Counted from the first letter of the stretch, positions 22,585-35,082 are shown. The stretch: DNA of 64,000 nt from Henckelia pumila (GCF_033568475.1 NC_133123.1:133148930-133212929); one strand, 5' to 3'. Numbers and translations: made by a program. Notes: generated from the sequence alone by a model not told the origin.

Positions 22585-25500
22585 ATGAATTCGCGTAATC
22601 CACTTTTCTCGATCCTGGAACAAAATAAGTTGACTGGCGCCAACTATACGGAATGGTTCCGCAAGTTGAAGATTGTCTTGACTTCGGAGAAGATGCTCTA
22701 CGTGTTAGAAAAATCTCCTCCGAAGGAAGCACCAGCTGACGTAAATCCAGAGGAGTTAGCCAAGCTTGATACATGGTGGGACCATGATATCAAGACCAAA
22801 TGCTATATGCAAGCCTCGATGTCTGATGAACTCCAGAGGCGATTTGAGGACACCGTGAATGCTGCTGACATTCACGTTCAACTCAAGGAACTTTTTGGGG
22901 CTCAATCGAGGGCTGAAAGGTTCGCTACTGTAAAGGAGCTAATGACGTGTCGCATGCGTGAAGGGACTTCGGTCCGTGATCATGGGGTACGAGTGATTTG
23001 GCTCATACAGAAGTTGGCAACCCTTGATTTGGTGTTGGAGCATGAACTCAACGTGAATTTACTACTTCTGTCTCTTCCTTCTTCGTTTGACAGTTTTGTG
23101 GTAAATTTCAATATGAACAAGATAGAGGCCACCCTTGAAGAGATGGTCAATATGCTTGTGACATATGAATCCACATTAAAGAAGGATAAACCGGCTTTCT
23201 TGGTGGGCTCTTCTTCTTCTGCTAAAAAGGGGCCAAGTACAAAGGGCAAGAAACGTTCTGCCCCACCCAAGAAAGTCGAACCCGAGAAGAAGTACAACAC
23301 AAAGGCTTCAAACAATGAAAAATCCAAGGATGTTTGTCATTACTGCAAGAAGCCCGGTCATTGGAAGCGTAACTGCAAGGAATATCTAGAGCAGTTGCGA
23401 ACTGCGAAGGGTATGTTCTATATTGAAATAAATGTTTCACTTAATACTACTTCTTGGGTATTGGATACCGGATGTGGATCTCACATTTGCAATGATTTGC
23501 AGGTGATGACAAGAAGTCGCAGGCTTAGGATGGGTGAGACCCAGCTGAGGCTCGGAAATGGTTCCAGAGTTGAAGCAAAAGCCGTGGGAGATGTTTATTT
23601 AATTTTGCAGAATGGTTTTAAGTTACTTTTAAGAGATGTTTTATTTGTTCCGGATTTAATTAAAAACATTATATCTGTTTCTATGCTTGATAGAGATGGT
23701 TATTCTTGCAATTTTGTGAATGGGATTTTCAATATTTACAAGAATGAATGTTTGATTGGAAATGGACAACTTGAAAACGATCTATACAACTTAAAACTAA
23801 AAGACGTTCCAATAAATTATGTTGATAAACCGGCAACAACAAACAAAAGGAAAATCGATAGCCAAAACCCGGCAAACCTTTGGCACGCTAGGCTAGGTCA
23901 TATTTCCTCAAGGAGGATGAACAAGCTAGTGGGAGAGGGCATGTTTGATATGTCTGATATTAACTCTCTACCTACTTGTGAATCCTGCCTAAAAGGAAAA
24001 ATGACTAAATCTCCTTTTAAGGGGAAACCTGAGCGTAGTCAAAATCTGTTGGATTTGATCCATACAGATGTTTGTGGTCCATTTAGAGTTGGGACTCAAT
24101 ATGGCCACACCTACTTCATTACCTTTACTGATGATTATTCAAGGTATGGGTATTTATATTTAATGAAATATAAGTCTGAAGCATTTGAAAAGTTCAAAGA
24201 ATTCAAGGCTGAAGTAGAAAACAAGCTAGGTAAAAGTATTAAAGCACTTAGATCGGATCGAGGTGGAGAATACTTGAGTACCGAGTTTTTGGACTATCTG
24301 AAAGAGAATGGGATTCTCTCTCAGTGGACTCCTCCTATGACACCACAGCTGAATGGTGTATCGGAGCGTCGTAATCGAACTTTGTTGGACATGGTTCGAT
24401 CCATGATGAGCTTCACTGAGCTTCCACCTTCGTTTTGGGGCTATGCGCTTGAAACGGCGGTATTGTTGTTGAACAACGTCCACACTAAAGCAGTGAACAA
24501 AACACCATACGAGTTATGGAATGGCAAAGCTCCTAAGTATTCGTACTTGAGGATTTGGGGATGTCCTGCTTACGTGAAGCGGACAGTGGGAGATAAGTTG
24601 GATAGTCGATCCAGCTTATGTTATTTTGTAGGGTATCCGAAGAATTCAATCGGATATTATTTCTATTATCCTGCTGAAACAAAGGTGTTTGTTTCGAGGA
24701 ATGCCACCTTCTTGGAGAAGGAGTTCTTATTGGATAAGAAAGGCGAGATGATGGAACTCGAAGAAATTCGAGAAGAACCCGAAATACAAAATAACAATCC
24801 TACACCTCAGGAACCATTGATAGACACGCCTGTACCTAGAAGATCCGAGAGGACTTCTAGACCTCCTATTCGATATGGTCTTCTTCTTGAAGGGGATCAA
24901 GATGAACCCGATGTTGGATGTGATCCAAGAAACTTCAAGGAAGCAATTTCTGATGTGGATTCAAATTTATGGCTTGAAGCTATGCAGTCGGAAATAGATT
25001 CGATGCATACAAACCAAGTTTGGTCTTTAGTAGATCCTCCCGATGGAATTGTTCCAATAGGGTGTAAATGGATCTACAAGAGAAAGCTTGGGCCTGATGG
25101 TAAGGTATTGACCTACAAGGCGCGATTGGTGGCAAAAGGTTATACTCAAAGACAAGGAGTTGACTATGATGAAACCTTTTCACCAGTTGCAATGTTCAAG
25201 TCCATAAGAATCCTTATTGCCATAGCAGCATGGTATGACTATGAGATATGGCAAATGGATGTGAAGACTGCTTTTCTTAATGGAGACATTAAGGAAGAAA
25301 TCTATATGAAGCAGCCTGAGGGGTTCACATCCATGGGAAGCGAGCATAAGGTATGCAAGCTTCAGAGATCAATTTATGGTCTAAAACAAGCATCAAGAAG
25401 TTGGAACCAAAAATTTGATGAAACAATAAAAGATTTTGGTTTCATAAAGAATCCGGAGGAACCATGCGTGTACAAGAAAGTAGTTAAGGATGCTGTGACA

Positions 25501-26499
25501 TTCTTAGTACTTTATGTTGATGACATCCTACTCATTGGAAATGATGTAGGGATGTTGCAGTCAACAAAGATATGGTTATCAGGTAGATTTTCGATGAAGG
25601 ATTTGGGTGAGGCATCCTATATTCTTGGGATACAGATCTATAGAGATAGATCTAAGAGAATGATAGGACTCACTCAAGCAACCTACATCGACACCATATT
25701 GAAACGGTTTTCAATGGATAGGTCCAAGAGAGGACATCTACCCAAGTGTCATGGAGTTTCTCTATCCAAGTCTATGTGTCCCAAGACAGATGAAGAGATA
25801 GAGAAAATGGCACATGTACCATATGCGTCAGCCATAGGTAGTATCATGTATGGGATGATATCTACCAGACCGGATGTAGCATTTGCTCTGAGTGTCACGA
25901 GCAGATATCAAGCTAATCCTGGTCAAATGCATTGGAAAGCCGTGAAGGACATTCTTAAGTACTTACGAAGGACTAAGAATATGTTCATGGTATATGGAGG
26001 AAGAGAACTAAAATTGGAAGGCTATACCGACTCTAGCTTCCAAAGTGACGTGGATGACTCGAAGTCAACCTCTGGATTTGTGTTCATGCTCAATGGCGGT
26101 GCTGTCTCTTGGAAGAGTTCCAAGCAGGACACCACAGCGGATTCCACCACTGAGGCTGAATACATTGCAGCATCAGCTGCTGCTAAAGAGGCCGTTTGGA
26201 TGAGGAATTTCGTCCAAGAGTTGGGCGTCATTCCTGAAGTTGTTGGTCCAGTCCCGGTGTACTGTGACAACACGGGTGCCGTTGCTCAGGCAAAGGAACC
26301 AAGGTCTCATCAAAGATCCAAACACGTACTGAGGAAATACCACATCATCCGGGAGATTGTGGAAAGAGGAGACATCACTGTCGAAAGAGTGGCCTCTGCA
26401 GACAATATCGCTGATCCACTTACTAAGCCCTTGCCAGGACCATTATTTGACAAACATCGCGAAGCAATGGGTCTACGTAGTATGACTAGTTGGCTATAG
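22585..26499 (+). CDS. Copia C gag-pol polyprotein, intact
   Basis: Open polyprotein of 1304 aa from the ATG at 22585; the frame is open from 22534, but the gag-like start is MNSRNPLF. Domains in order: UBN2-type gag (about residues 20-210), CCHC knuckle CHYCKKPGHWKRNC (about 252), protease DTGCGSH (about 293), GAG-pre-integrase (about 430-490), integrase core (from HTDVCGPF about 493), RT (about 815-1060, YVDDILLIGND about 977) and RNase H (YTDSS about 1147; a KHVLRKYH segment near the end). No stop, frameshift or lost catalytic residue is visible. The product should form virus-like particles and carry out reverse transcription and integration. Of all elements here this one has the best claim to be functional. 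Confidence 0.93.
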   Translation: MNSRNPLFSILEQNKLTGANYTEWFRKLKIVLTSEKMLYVLEKSPPKEAPADVNPEELAKLDTWWDHDIKTKCYMQASMSDELQRRFEDTVNAADIHVQLKELFGAQSRAERFATVKELMTCRMREGTSVRDHGVRVIWLIQKLATLDLVLEHELNVNLLLLSLPSSFDSFVVNFNMNKIEATLEEMVNMLVTYESTLKKDKPAFLVGSSSSAKKGPSTKGKKRSAPPKKVEPEKKYNTKASNNEKSKDVCHYCKKPGHWKRNCKEYLEQLRTAKGMFYIEINVSLNTTSWVLDTGCGSHICNDLQVMTRSRRLRMGETQLRLGNGSRVEAKAVGDVYLILQNGFKLLLRDVLFVPDLIKNIISVSMLDRDGYSCNFVNGIFNIYKNECLIGNGQLENDLYNLKLKDVPINYVDKPATTNKRKIDSQNPANLWHARLGHISSRRMNKLVGEGMFDMSDINSLPTCESCLKGKMTKSPFKGKPERSQNLLDLIHTDVCGPFRVGTQYGHTYFITFTDDYSRYGYLYLMKYKSEAFEKFKEFKAEVENKLGKSIKALRSDRGGEYLSTEFLDYLKENGILSQWTPPMTPQLNGVSERRNRTLLDMVRSMMSFTELPPSFWGYALETAVLLLNNVHTKAVNKTPYELWNGKAPKYSYLRIWGCPAYVKRTVGDKLDSRSSLCYFVGYPKNSIGYYFYYPAETKVFVSRNATFLEKEFLLDKKGEMMELEEIREEPEIQNNNPTPQEPLIDTPVPRRSERTSRPPIRYGLLLEGDQDEPDVGCDPRNFKEAISDVDSNLWLEAMQSEIDSMHTNQVWSLVDPPDGIVPIGCKWIYKRKLGPDGKVLTYKARLVAKGYTQRQGVDYDETFSPVAMFKSIRILIAIAAWYDYEIWQMDVKTAFLNGDIKEEIYMKQPEGFTSMGSEHKVCKLQRSIYGLKQASRSWNQKFDETIKDFGFIKNPEEPCVYKKVVKDAVTFLVLYVDDILLIGNDVGMLQSTKIWLSGRFSMKDLGEASYILGIQIYRDRSKRMIGLTQATYIDTILKRFSMDRSKRGHLPKCHGVSLSKSMCPKTDEEIEKMAHVPYASAIGSIMYGMISTRPDVAFALSVTSRYQANPGQMHWKAVKDILKYLRRTKNMFMVYGGRELKLEGYTDSSFQSDVDDSKSTSGFVFMLNGGAVSWKSSKQDTTADSTTEAEYIAASAAAKEAVWMRNFVQELGVIPEVVGPVPVYCDNTGAVAQAKEPRSHQRSKHVLRKYHIIREIVERGDITVERVASADNIADPLTKPLPGPLFDKHREAMGLRSMTSWL

Positions 26500-26513
26500 G
26501 GAAAGTGGGAGAT
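26500..26513 (+). other. Copia C polypurine tract
   Basis: GGAAAGTGGGAGAT between the pol stop and the 3' LTR start at 26514, the expected plus-strand priming site. The same tract precedes the copia D 3' LTR at 31525-31538. Confidence 0.75.
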
Positions 26514-26701
26514 TGAAAGAGTGGGTGCCCAGTGAGCCAACTTGTGGCTAAGGGCTTTGATGACTCTTTGTATAAACAATCTTTTGTTTAATATAATTTA
26601 CACTTTTTTTAATGGCAATGACTTTATCTTTCTTCATATTGTTATATTGTGATATACTATTGTTGTTTTGATAAAGACCTTGAATATACTATAGTGTATG
26701 T
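26514..26701 (+). repeat. Copia C 3' LTR, first part
   Basis: First 188 bp of the 3' LTR, ending in TATGT (26697-26701), the left TSD copy of copia D. The LTR resumes at 33410. Confidence 0.92.
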
Positions 26702-28383
26702 TGAAAGAGTGGGTGCCCAGTGAGCCAACTTGTGGCTATGGGCTTTGATGACTCTTTGTATAAACAATCTTTTGTTTAATATAATTTACATTTTTTAATG
26801 GCAATGACTTTATCTTTCTTCATATTGTTATATTATGATATACTATTGTTGTTTTGATAAAGACCTTGAATATACTATAGTGTATGTAAGATGTGGTAGA
26901 ACATGGGGATGTCTATCATGAAATACATCTTATAGTCAATGTATATTCTAAACTGTTCCTAGTCGATTGAGCCGTCCGATAATAAGGATAAGGATCGCTC
27001 GAGTTTGAGACTAGCATTTGCGATGCGGAGTACCACGTTTCATTGGTAGGGAACATGGAGATGTTCGAAGCATGCAAATGGATATTCATAGGATGAATAA
27101 TCGAACTACCCTATCCGGACTTTCCAAGTGGTTATCACTTATCGAGTGGATTAAGTCCGCGGTTTTGGTTGTACACCATTAGTCCTTACTACTTGAAACA
27201 TCATGGAGACTCTATATGCTAGTACTGTGCTTTGACTCGTTTACCGACTCTATGGGGGTCATCAGGTGTCGGGATTGGGTACAGTTACAACACATATAGG
27301 AGTCGATGCATTGTTGTCAAGGATTCACCACATACTTGCGAGTGTGGATATCCTATGCGATCTGAGGAGATATTAGTGTGACGAATCTCTGGCCAGAGTA
27401 CTTGATGTGATTTAAGAAATGGTTTCTTAGTAGCACATGCGATGTCACTAATTTGATCTTCAAGATGTATTGCATAGTTATCGAATCTTGAGCGACTCTC
27501 GATATACCAATGGTTGTTGATTCGATCGGGATATATGGATGAAGGGACCGTATTGTACGCTAACCAAAATCTACTGGTTCTTGTAGGCACTATCAGTGAT
27601 ACCTAGGGAATCATGGGGCGATGTTGCTAGGCGCTTTACCATGATTCGTTGGGCAAGTCAGAAATCGTTGTTCCGAGTCACAAGGAGTTGTGAGCCCACG
27701 GCTAGCTGTATCCCTGAACCATTGAGGGTCACACAGTGTAATGGAGTTTTAATCCCCGTTGAGATAGTTAAATTTAAAGAGTTAAATTTAATGAATAAAG
27801 AAGTTGGACTTCTTAAATAAGAGTAAGGGAGTAGGATTTCCTAAAATGACATAGGGATGTACATTTTTGGAAACCACTGAATTCGGATTCAGGAAAATTT
27901 ATCTTGACTTTAAAATGTGCAGAAATGGTTTCTGTGCACATTGGTAAAATCGGTTTATCAATCGGAGTCACGATGAATTTTATATTAATTTCTGAACATG
28001 CGGGCTTTGCTTGTCGGGCCTCAACTTATGACTAATGGGCCCTAAGGTGTTAGTGGCCTGCATTATAAATAATTTATTGCAGTACAGAAATTACAGACAG
28101 CTGGTCATAATTTGAGAGACAGAAAATCGAAAACCCTAGCTCTCTCTCAAAAGAAATTCGGCCGCCCCCCTCCCTTCTCTGCGTGAGAAATTCCGGTCTG
28201 TGATTTTGAATTGCAGTCTGAAATAGCGAATCAAATTCGTTTATTCTCTTCGTAGAAAACTTCTGATAGATTTTCTAGTGCAATCTATCAGAGGGATTAA
28301 ACCTCCATTCGTGGACCTGATTGAAGGACAGAATATTCATCAGTTCCAGGGAGAGACAACAAGAGCAGATTAAATCTGTTGGT
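26702..28383 (+). repeat. Copia D 5' LTR, 3' end deleted
   Basis: About 1682 bp of LTR. It matches the copia D 3' LTR to the GGT at 28381-28383 and then jumps into gag. About a dozen substitutions and one or two small indels separate it from its partner. The last roughly 180 bp of the LTR are gone. Confidence 0.9.
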
Positions 28384-31300
28384 CATTGGAAGCGCAACTG
28401 CAAGGAATATCTAGAGCAGTTGGGAACTGCAAAGGGTATGTTCTATATTGAAATAAACATTTCACTTAATACTACTTCTTGGGTATTGGATACCGGATGT
28501 GGATCTCACATTTGCAATGATTTGCAGGTGATGACAAGAAGTCGCAAGCTTAGAATGGGTGAGACCCAGCTGAGGCTCGGGAATGGTTCCAGAGTTGAAG
28601 CTACAGCCATTGGAGATGTTTGTTTAATTTTGCAGAACGGTTTTAAGTTATTTTTAAGAGATGTTTTATTTGTTCCGGATTTAATTAAAAACATTATTTC
28701 TGTTTCTATGCTAGATAGAGATGGTTATTCTTGCAATTTTGTGAATGTGATTTGCAATATTTACAAGAATGAATGTTTGATTGGAAATGGACAACTTGAA
28801 AACGATCTATACAACTTAAAACTAAAAGACGTTCCAATAAATTATGTTGATAAACCGGCGACAACAAACAAAAGGAAAATCGATAGCCAAAACCCGGCAA
28901 ACCTTTGGCACGCTAGGCTAGGTCATATTTCCTCAAGGAGGATGAACAAGCTAGTGGGAGAGGGCATGTTTGATATGTCTGATATTAACTCTCTACCTAC
29001 TTGTGAATCCTGCCTAAAAGGAAAAATGACTAAATCTCCTTTTAAGGGGAAACCTGAGCGTAGTCAAAATCTGTTGGATTTGATCCATACAGATGTTTGT
29101 GGTCCATTTAGAGTTGGGACTCAATATGGCCACACCTACTTCATTACCTTTACTGATGATTATTCAAGGTATGGGTATTTATATTTAATGAAATATAAGT
29201 CTGAAGCATTTGAAAAGTTCAAAGAATTCAAGGCTGAAGTAGAAAACAAGCTAGGTAAAAGTATTAAAGCACTTAGATCGGATCGAGGTGGAGAATACTT
29301 GAGTACCGAGTTTTTGGACTATCTGAAAGAGAATGAGATTCTCTCTCAGTGGACTCCTCCTATGACACCACAGCTGAATGGTGTATCGGAGCGTCGTAAT
29401 CGAACTTTGTTGGACATGGTTCGATCCATGATGAGCTTCACTGAGCTTCCACCTTTGTTTTGGGGCTATGCGCTTGAAACGGCGTTATTGTTGTTGAACA
29501 ACGTCCACACTAAAGCAGTGAACAAAACACCATACGAGTTATGGAATGGCAAAGCTCCTAAGTATTCGTACTTGAGGATTTGGGGATGTCCTGCTTACAT
29601 GAAGCGGACAGTGGGAGATAAGTTGGATAGTCGATCCAGCTTATGTTATTTTGTAGGGTATCCGAAGAATTCAATCGGATATTATTTCTATTATCCTGCT
29701 GAAACAAAGGTGTTTGTTTCAAGGAATGCCACCTTCTTGGAGAAGGAGTTCTTATTGGATAAGAAAGGCGAGATGATGGAACTCGAAGAAGTTCGAGAAG
29801 AACCCGAAATACAAAATAACGATCCTACACCTCAGGAACCATTGCTGGACACGCCTGCACCTAGAAGATCCGAGAGAACTTCTAGACCTCCTATTCGATA
29901 TGGTCTTCTTCTTGAAGGGGATCAAGATGAACCCGACATTGGATGTGATCCAAGAAACTTCAAGGAAGCAATTTCTGATGCGGATTCAAATTTATGGCTT
30001 GAAGCTATGCAGTCAGAATTAGATTCGATGCATACAAACCAAGTTTGGTATTTAGTAGATCCTCCTGATGGAATTGTTCCAATAGGGTGTAAATGGATCT
30101 ACAAGAGAAAGCTTGGGCCTGATGGTAAGGTATTGACCTACAAGGCGCGATTGGTGGCGAAAGGTTACACTCAAAGACAAGGAGTTGACTATGATGAAAC
30201 CTTTTCACCAGTTGCAATGTTCAAGTCCATAAGAATCCTTATTGCCATAGCTGCATGGTATGACTATGAGATATGGCAAATGGATGTGAAGACTGCTTTT
30301 CTTAATGGAGACATTAAGGAAGAAATCTATATGAAGCAGCCGAAGGGGTTCACATCCATGGGAAGCGAGCATAAGGTATGCAAGCTTCAGAGATCAATTT
30401 ATGGTCTAAAACAAGCATCAAGAAGTTGGAACCAGAAATTTGATGAAACAATAAAAGATTTTGGTTTCATCAAGAACCCGGAGGAACCGTGCGTGTACAA
30501 GAAAGTAGTAAAGGATGCTGTGACATTCTTAGTACTTTATGTTGATGACATCCTACTCATTGGGAATGATGTAGGGATGTTGCAGTCAACAAAGATATGG
30601 TTATCAGGTAGATTCTCGATGAAGGATTTGGGTGAGGCATCCTACATTCTTGGGATACAGATCTATAGAGATAGATCTAAGAGAATGATAGGACTCACTC
30701 AATCAACCTACATCGACACCATATTGAAACGGTTTTCAATGGATGGGTCCAAGAGAGGACATCTACCCATGTGTCATGGAGTTTCTTTATCCAAGTCTAT
30801 GTGTCCCAAGACTGATGCAGAGATGGAGAATATGACACATGTACCATATGCGTCAGCTATAGGTAGTATCATGTATGGGATGATATCTACCAGACCGGAT
30901 GTAGCATTTGCTCTGAGTGTCACGAGCAGATATCAAGCTAATCCTGGTCAAATGCATTGGAAAGCCGTGAAGGACATTCTTAAGTACTTACGAAGGACTA
31001 AGAATATGTTCATGGTATATGGAGGAAGAGAACTAAAATTGGAAGGCTATACCGACTCTAGCTTCCAAAGTGACGTGGATGACTCGAAGTCAACCTCTGG
31101 ATTTGTGTTCATGCTCAATGGCGGTGCTGTCTCTTGGAAGAGTTCCAAGCAGGACACCACAGCGGATTCCACCACTGAGGCTGAATACATTGCAGCATCA
31201 GCTGCTGCTAAAGAGGCCGTTTGGATGAGGAATTTCGTCCAAGAGTTGGGCGTCATTCCTGAAGTTGTTGGTCCAGTCCCGGTGTACTGTGACAACACGG

Positions 31301-31524
31301 GTGCCGTTGCTCAGGCAAAGGAACCAAGGTCTCATCAAAGATCCAAACACGTACTGAGGAAATACCACATCATCCGGGAGATTGTGGAAAGAGGAGACAT
31401 CACTGTCGAAAGAGTGGCCTCTGCAGACAATATCGCTGATCCACTTACTAAGCCCTTGCCAGGACCATTATTTGACAAACATCGCGAAGCAATGGGTCTA
31501 CGTAGTATGACTAGTTGGCTATAG
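28384..31524 (+). pseudogene. Copia D pol, gag-less
   Basis: Open frame from mid zinc knuckle through protease (DTGCGSH near 28490), integrase, RT (YVDDILLIGND near 30540) and RNase H to a stop shared with copia C. The frame stays open upstream into the LTR to 28321 but without a gag start. Catalytic motifs look intact. The lack of gag and of the primer binding site makes this a non-autonomous remnant despite the long open frame. Confidence 0.9.
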
Positions 31525-31538
31525 GGAAAGTGGGAGAT

Positions 31539-33404
31539 TGAAAGAGTGGGTGCCCAGTGAGCCAACTTGTGGCTAAGGGCTTTGATGACTCTTTGTATAA
31601 ACAATCTTTTGTTTAATATAATTTACACTTTTTTTAATGGCAATGACTTTATCTTTCTTCATATTGTTATATTGTGATATACTATTGTTGTTTTGATAAA
31701 GACCTTGAATATACTATAGTGTATGTAAGATGTGGTAGAACATGGGGATGTCTATCATGAAATACATCTTATAGTCACTGTATATTCTAAACTGTTCCAA
31801 GTCGATTGAGCCGTCCGATAATAAGGATAAGGATCGCTCGAGTTTGAGACTAGCATTTGCGATGCGGATACCACGTTTCATTGGTAGGGAACATGGAGAT
31901 GTTCGAAGCATGCAAATGGATATTCATAGGATGAATAATCGAACTACCCTATCCGGACTTTCCAAGTGGTTATCACTTATCGAGTGGATTAAGTCCGCGA
32001 TTTTGGTTGTACACCATTAGTCCTTACTACTTGAAACATCATGGAGACTCTATATGCTAGTACTGTGCTTTGACTCGTTTACCGACTCTATGGGGGTCAT
32101 CAGGTGTCGGGATTGGGTACAGTTACAACACATATAGGAGTCGATGCATTGTTGTCAAGGATTCACCACATACTTGCGAGTGTGGATATCCTATGCGATC
32201 TGAGGAGATATTAGTGTGACGAATCTCTGGCCAGAGTACTTGATGTGATTTAAGAAATGGTTTCTTAGTAGCACATGCGATGTCACTAATTTGATCTTCA
32301 AGATGTATTGCATAGTTATCGAATCTTGAGCGACTCTCGATATACCAATGGTTGTTGATTCGATCGGGATATATGGATGAAGGGACCGTACTGTACGCTA
32401 ACCAAAATTTACTGGTTCTTGTAGGCACTATCAGTGATACCTAGGGAATCATGGGGCGATGTTGCTAGGCGCTTTACCATGATTCGTTGGGCAAGTCAGA
32501 AATTGTTGTTCCGAGTCACAAGGAGTTGTGAGCCCACGGCTAGCTGTATCCCTGAACCATTGAGGGTCACACAGTGTAATGGAGTTTTAATCCCCGTTGA
32601 GATAGTTAAATTTAAAGAGTTAAATTTAATGAATAAAGAAGTTGGACTTCTTAAATAAGAGTAAGGGAGTAGGATTTCCTAAAATGACATAGGGATGTAC
32701 ATTTTTGGAAACCACTGAATTCGGATTCAGGAAAATTTATCTTGACTTTAAAATGTGCAGAAATGGTTTCTGTGCACATTGGTAAAATCGGTTTATCAAT
32801 CGGAGTCACGATGAATTTTATATTAATTTCTGAACATGCGGGCTTTGCTTGTCGGGCCTCAACTTATGACTAATGGGCCCTAAGATGTTAGTGGCCTGCA
32901 TTATAAATAAGTTATTGCAGTACAGAAATTACAGACAGCTGGTCATAATTTGAGAGACAGAAAATCGAAAACCCTAGCTCTCTCTCAAAAGAAATTCGGC
33001 CGCCCCCCTCCCTTCTCTGCGTGAGAAATTCCGGTCTGTGATTTTGAATTGCAGTCTGGAATAGCGAATCAAATTCGTTTATTCTCTTCGTAGAAAACTT
33101 CTGATAGATTTTCTAGTGCAATCTATCAGAGGGATTAAACCTCCATTCGTGGACCTGATTGAAGGACAGAATATTCATCAGTTCCAGGGAGAGACAACAA
33201 GAGCAGATTAAATCTGTTGGTGTCCAGAATCTTGATTCGAGATTAAAGGTAAAATTTAATAATTGTTATTTAATTTTACACACACATATAATTTAATCGT
33301 TAAAACGGTTGATACCCACACTATGGAATTGTTCCATACAAAATTTTAAACTTCCGCTGCACCGGGTATCAATACCGACTGATCTGAACGCCAGTTTTCC
33401 AACA
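31539..33404 (+). repeat. Copia D 3' LTR
   Basis: Full 1866 bp LTR, TGAAAGAGTG to TTCCAACA. It is closer to the copia D 5' LTR than to the copia C LTRs. Subtype differences include the 32927-33010 segment and GAGTAAGGGAGTAGG in place of GAGTAGAGGAGTAAG. Confidence 0.92.
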
Positions 33405-33409
33405 TATGT

Positions 33410-35077
33410 AAGATGTGGTAGAACATGGAGATGTCTATCATGAAACACATCTTATAGTCACTGTATATTCTAAACTGTTCCTAGTCGATTGAGCCGTCCG
33501 ATAATAAGGATAAGGATCGCTCGAGTTTGAGACTAGCATTTGCGATGCGGAGTACCACGTTTCATTGGTAAGGAACATAGAGATGTTCGAAGCATGCAAC
33601 TGGATATTCATATGATGAATGATCGAACTACCCTATCCGGACTTTCTAAGTGGTTATCACTTATCGAGTGGATAAAGTCCGCAGTTTTGGTTGTACACCA
33701 TTAGTCCTTATTACTTGAAACATCATTGAGACTCTATATGCTAGTACTGTGCTTTGACTCGTTTACCGACTCTATTGGGGTCATCAGGTGTCGGGATTGG
33801 GTACAGTTACAACACATATAGGAGTCGATGCTTTGTTGTCAAGGATTCACCACATACTTGCGAGTGTGGATATCCTATGCGATCTGAGGAGATATTAGTG
33901 TGACGAATCTCTGGCCAGAGTACATGATGTGATTTAAGAAATGGTTTCTTAGTAGCGCATGCGATGTCACTATTTGATCTTCAAGATGCATTGCATAGTT
34001 ATCGAATCTCGAGCGACTTTCGATATACCAATGGTTGTTGATTCGATCGGGATATATGGATGAAGGGACCGTACTGTACGCTAACCAAAATCTACTGGTT
34101 CTTGTAGGCACTATCAGTGATACCTAGGGAATCATGGGGCGATGTTGCTAGGCGCTCATACCATGATTCGATGGGCAAGTCGGAAATTGTTGTTCCGAGT
34201 CACAAGGAGTTGTGAGCCCACGGCTAGCTGTATCCCTGAACCATTGAGGGTCACACAGTGTAATGGATTTTTAATCCCCGTTGAGATAGTTAAATTTAAA
34301 GAGTTAAATTTAATGAACGAAGAAGTTGGACTTCTTATTTAAGAGTAGAGGAGTAAGATTTCCTAAAATGACATAGGGATGGCCATTTTTGGAAATCACT
34401 GAATTCGGATTCAGAAAAATTTATCTTGACTTTAAAAGGTGCAGAAATGGTTTCTGTGCACATTGGTGAAATCGGTTTATCAATCGGAGTCACGATGAAT
34501 TTTATATTAATTTTTGAACATGCGGGCTTTGCTTGTCGGGCTTGAACTTATGACTAATGGGCCCTAAGCTGTTAGTGGCCTGCATTATAAATAAGTTATT
34601 GCAGTACAGAAATTACACACAAGAGGCACAAAAATTTTCGAAAACCCTAAGCTATTTTTTCTTAAAGTGGCCGCCCCCTCTCCCTCTCTCTACTCGAGAA
34701 AAATTCCAGCCTGTGATTTTGAATTACAGTCTGGTTTAACGGATCAAATTCGTTAACTCTCTTCGTAGAAAACTTCTGATAGATTTTCTAGTGCAATCTA
34801 TCAGAGGGATTAAATCTCTATTCGTGGACCTGATTGAAGAACTGTTCGTCCATCGGTTCCCGGGAGATACAACAAGAGCAGAGAAATCTGTTGGTGTCCA
34901 GAATCTCGATTCGAGATTAAAGGTAAAAATTTTATAATAGTTATTTAAATTTTTACACACACAATTTAATCGTAAAGATTTGATACCCAATATGGAATCG
35001 TTCCATATAATAAAATTTTAAACTTCCGCTGCACCGGGTATCAATCTTGTTTGATCTGAACGCCGCGCACTCTAACA
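33410..35077 (+). repeat. Copia C 3' LTR, second part
   Basis: Remaining 1668 bp of the copia C 3' LTR after copia D, ending CTCTAACA at 35077. The TSD TTCTG follows (35078-35082) and then the CRM-2 LTR. Confidence 0.92.
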
Positions 35078-35082
35078 TTCTG

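Larger units (their letters stand above)
26702..33404 (+). mobile_element. Copia D: internally deleted Ty1/copia element
   Basis: Plus-strand copia element in the copia C 3' LTR, TSD TATGT (26697-26701 and 33405-33409). It has a truncated 5' LTR (26702-28383) joined directly to the gag zinc knuckle, an open pol, a polypurine tract and a full 3' LTR (31539-33404). The primer binding site, leader and most of gag are missing, so it could move only with help, if at all. Pol is almost identical to copia C while the LTR is a distinguishable subtype. Confidence 0.92.
19021..35077 (+). mobile_element. Copia C: structurally complete Ty1/copia element
   Basis: Plus-strand Ty1/copia element with TSD TTCTG (19016-19020, 35078-35082) in the CRM-2 5' LTR. 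Its own length is about 9.35 kb once copia D and one TSD copy are set aside. It has 1856 bp LTRs, a Met-type primer binding site, a long leader, one intact polyprotein and a polypurine tract. The LTRs differ at 11 sites, so insertion is recent. Copia D sits in its 3' LTR. I leave the copia lineage open; the long LTR and leader are unusual for small lineages such as Ale. Confidence 0.93.

Noticed and set aside
28321..28383. Start of copia D pol upstream of 28384 as genuine N-terminus.
   Set aside because: It is LTR sequence fused by deletion; no ATG or gag homology.
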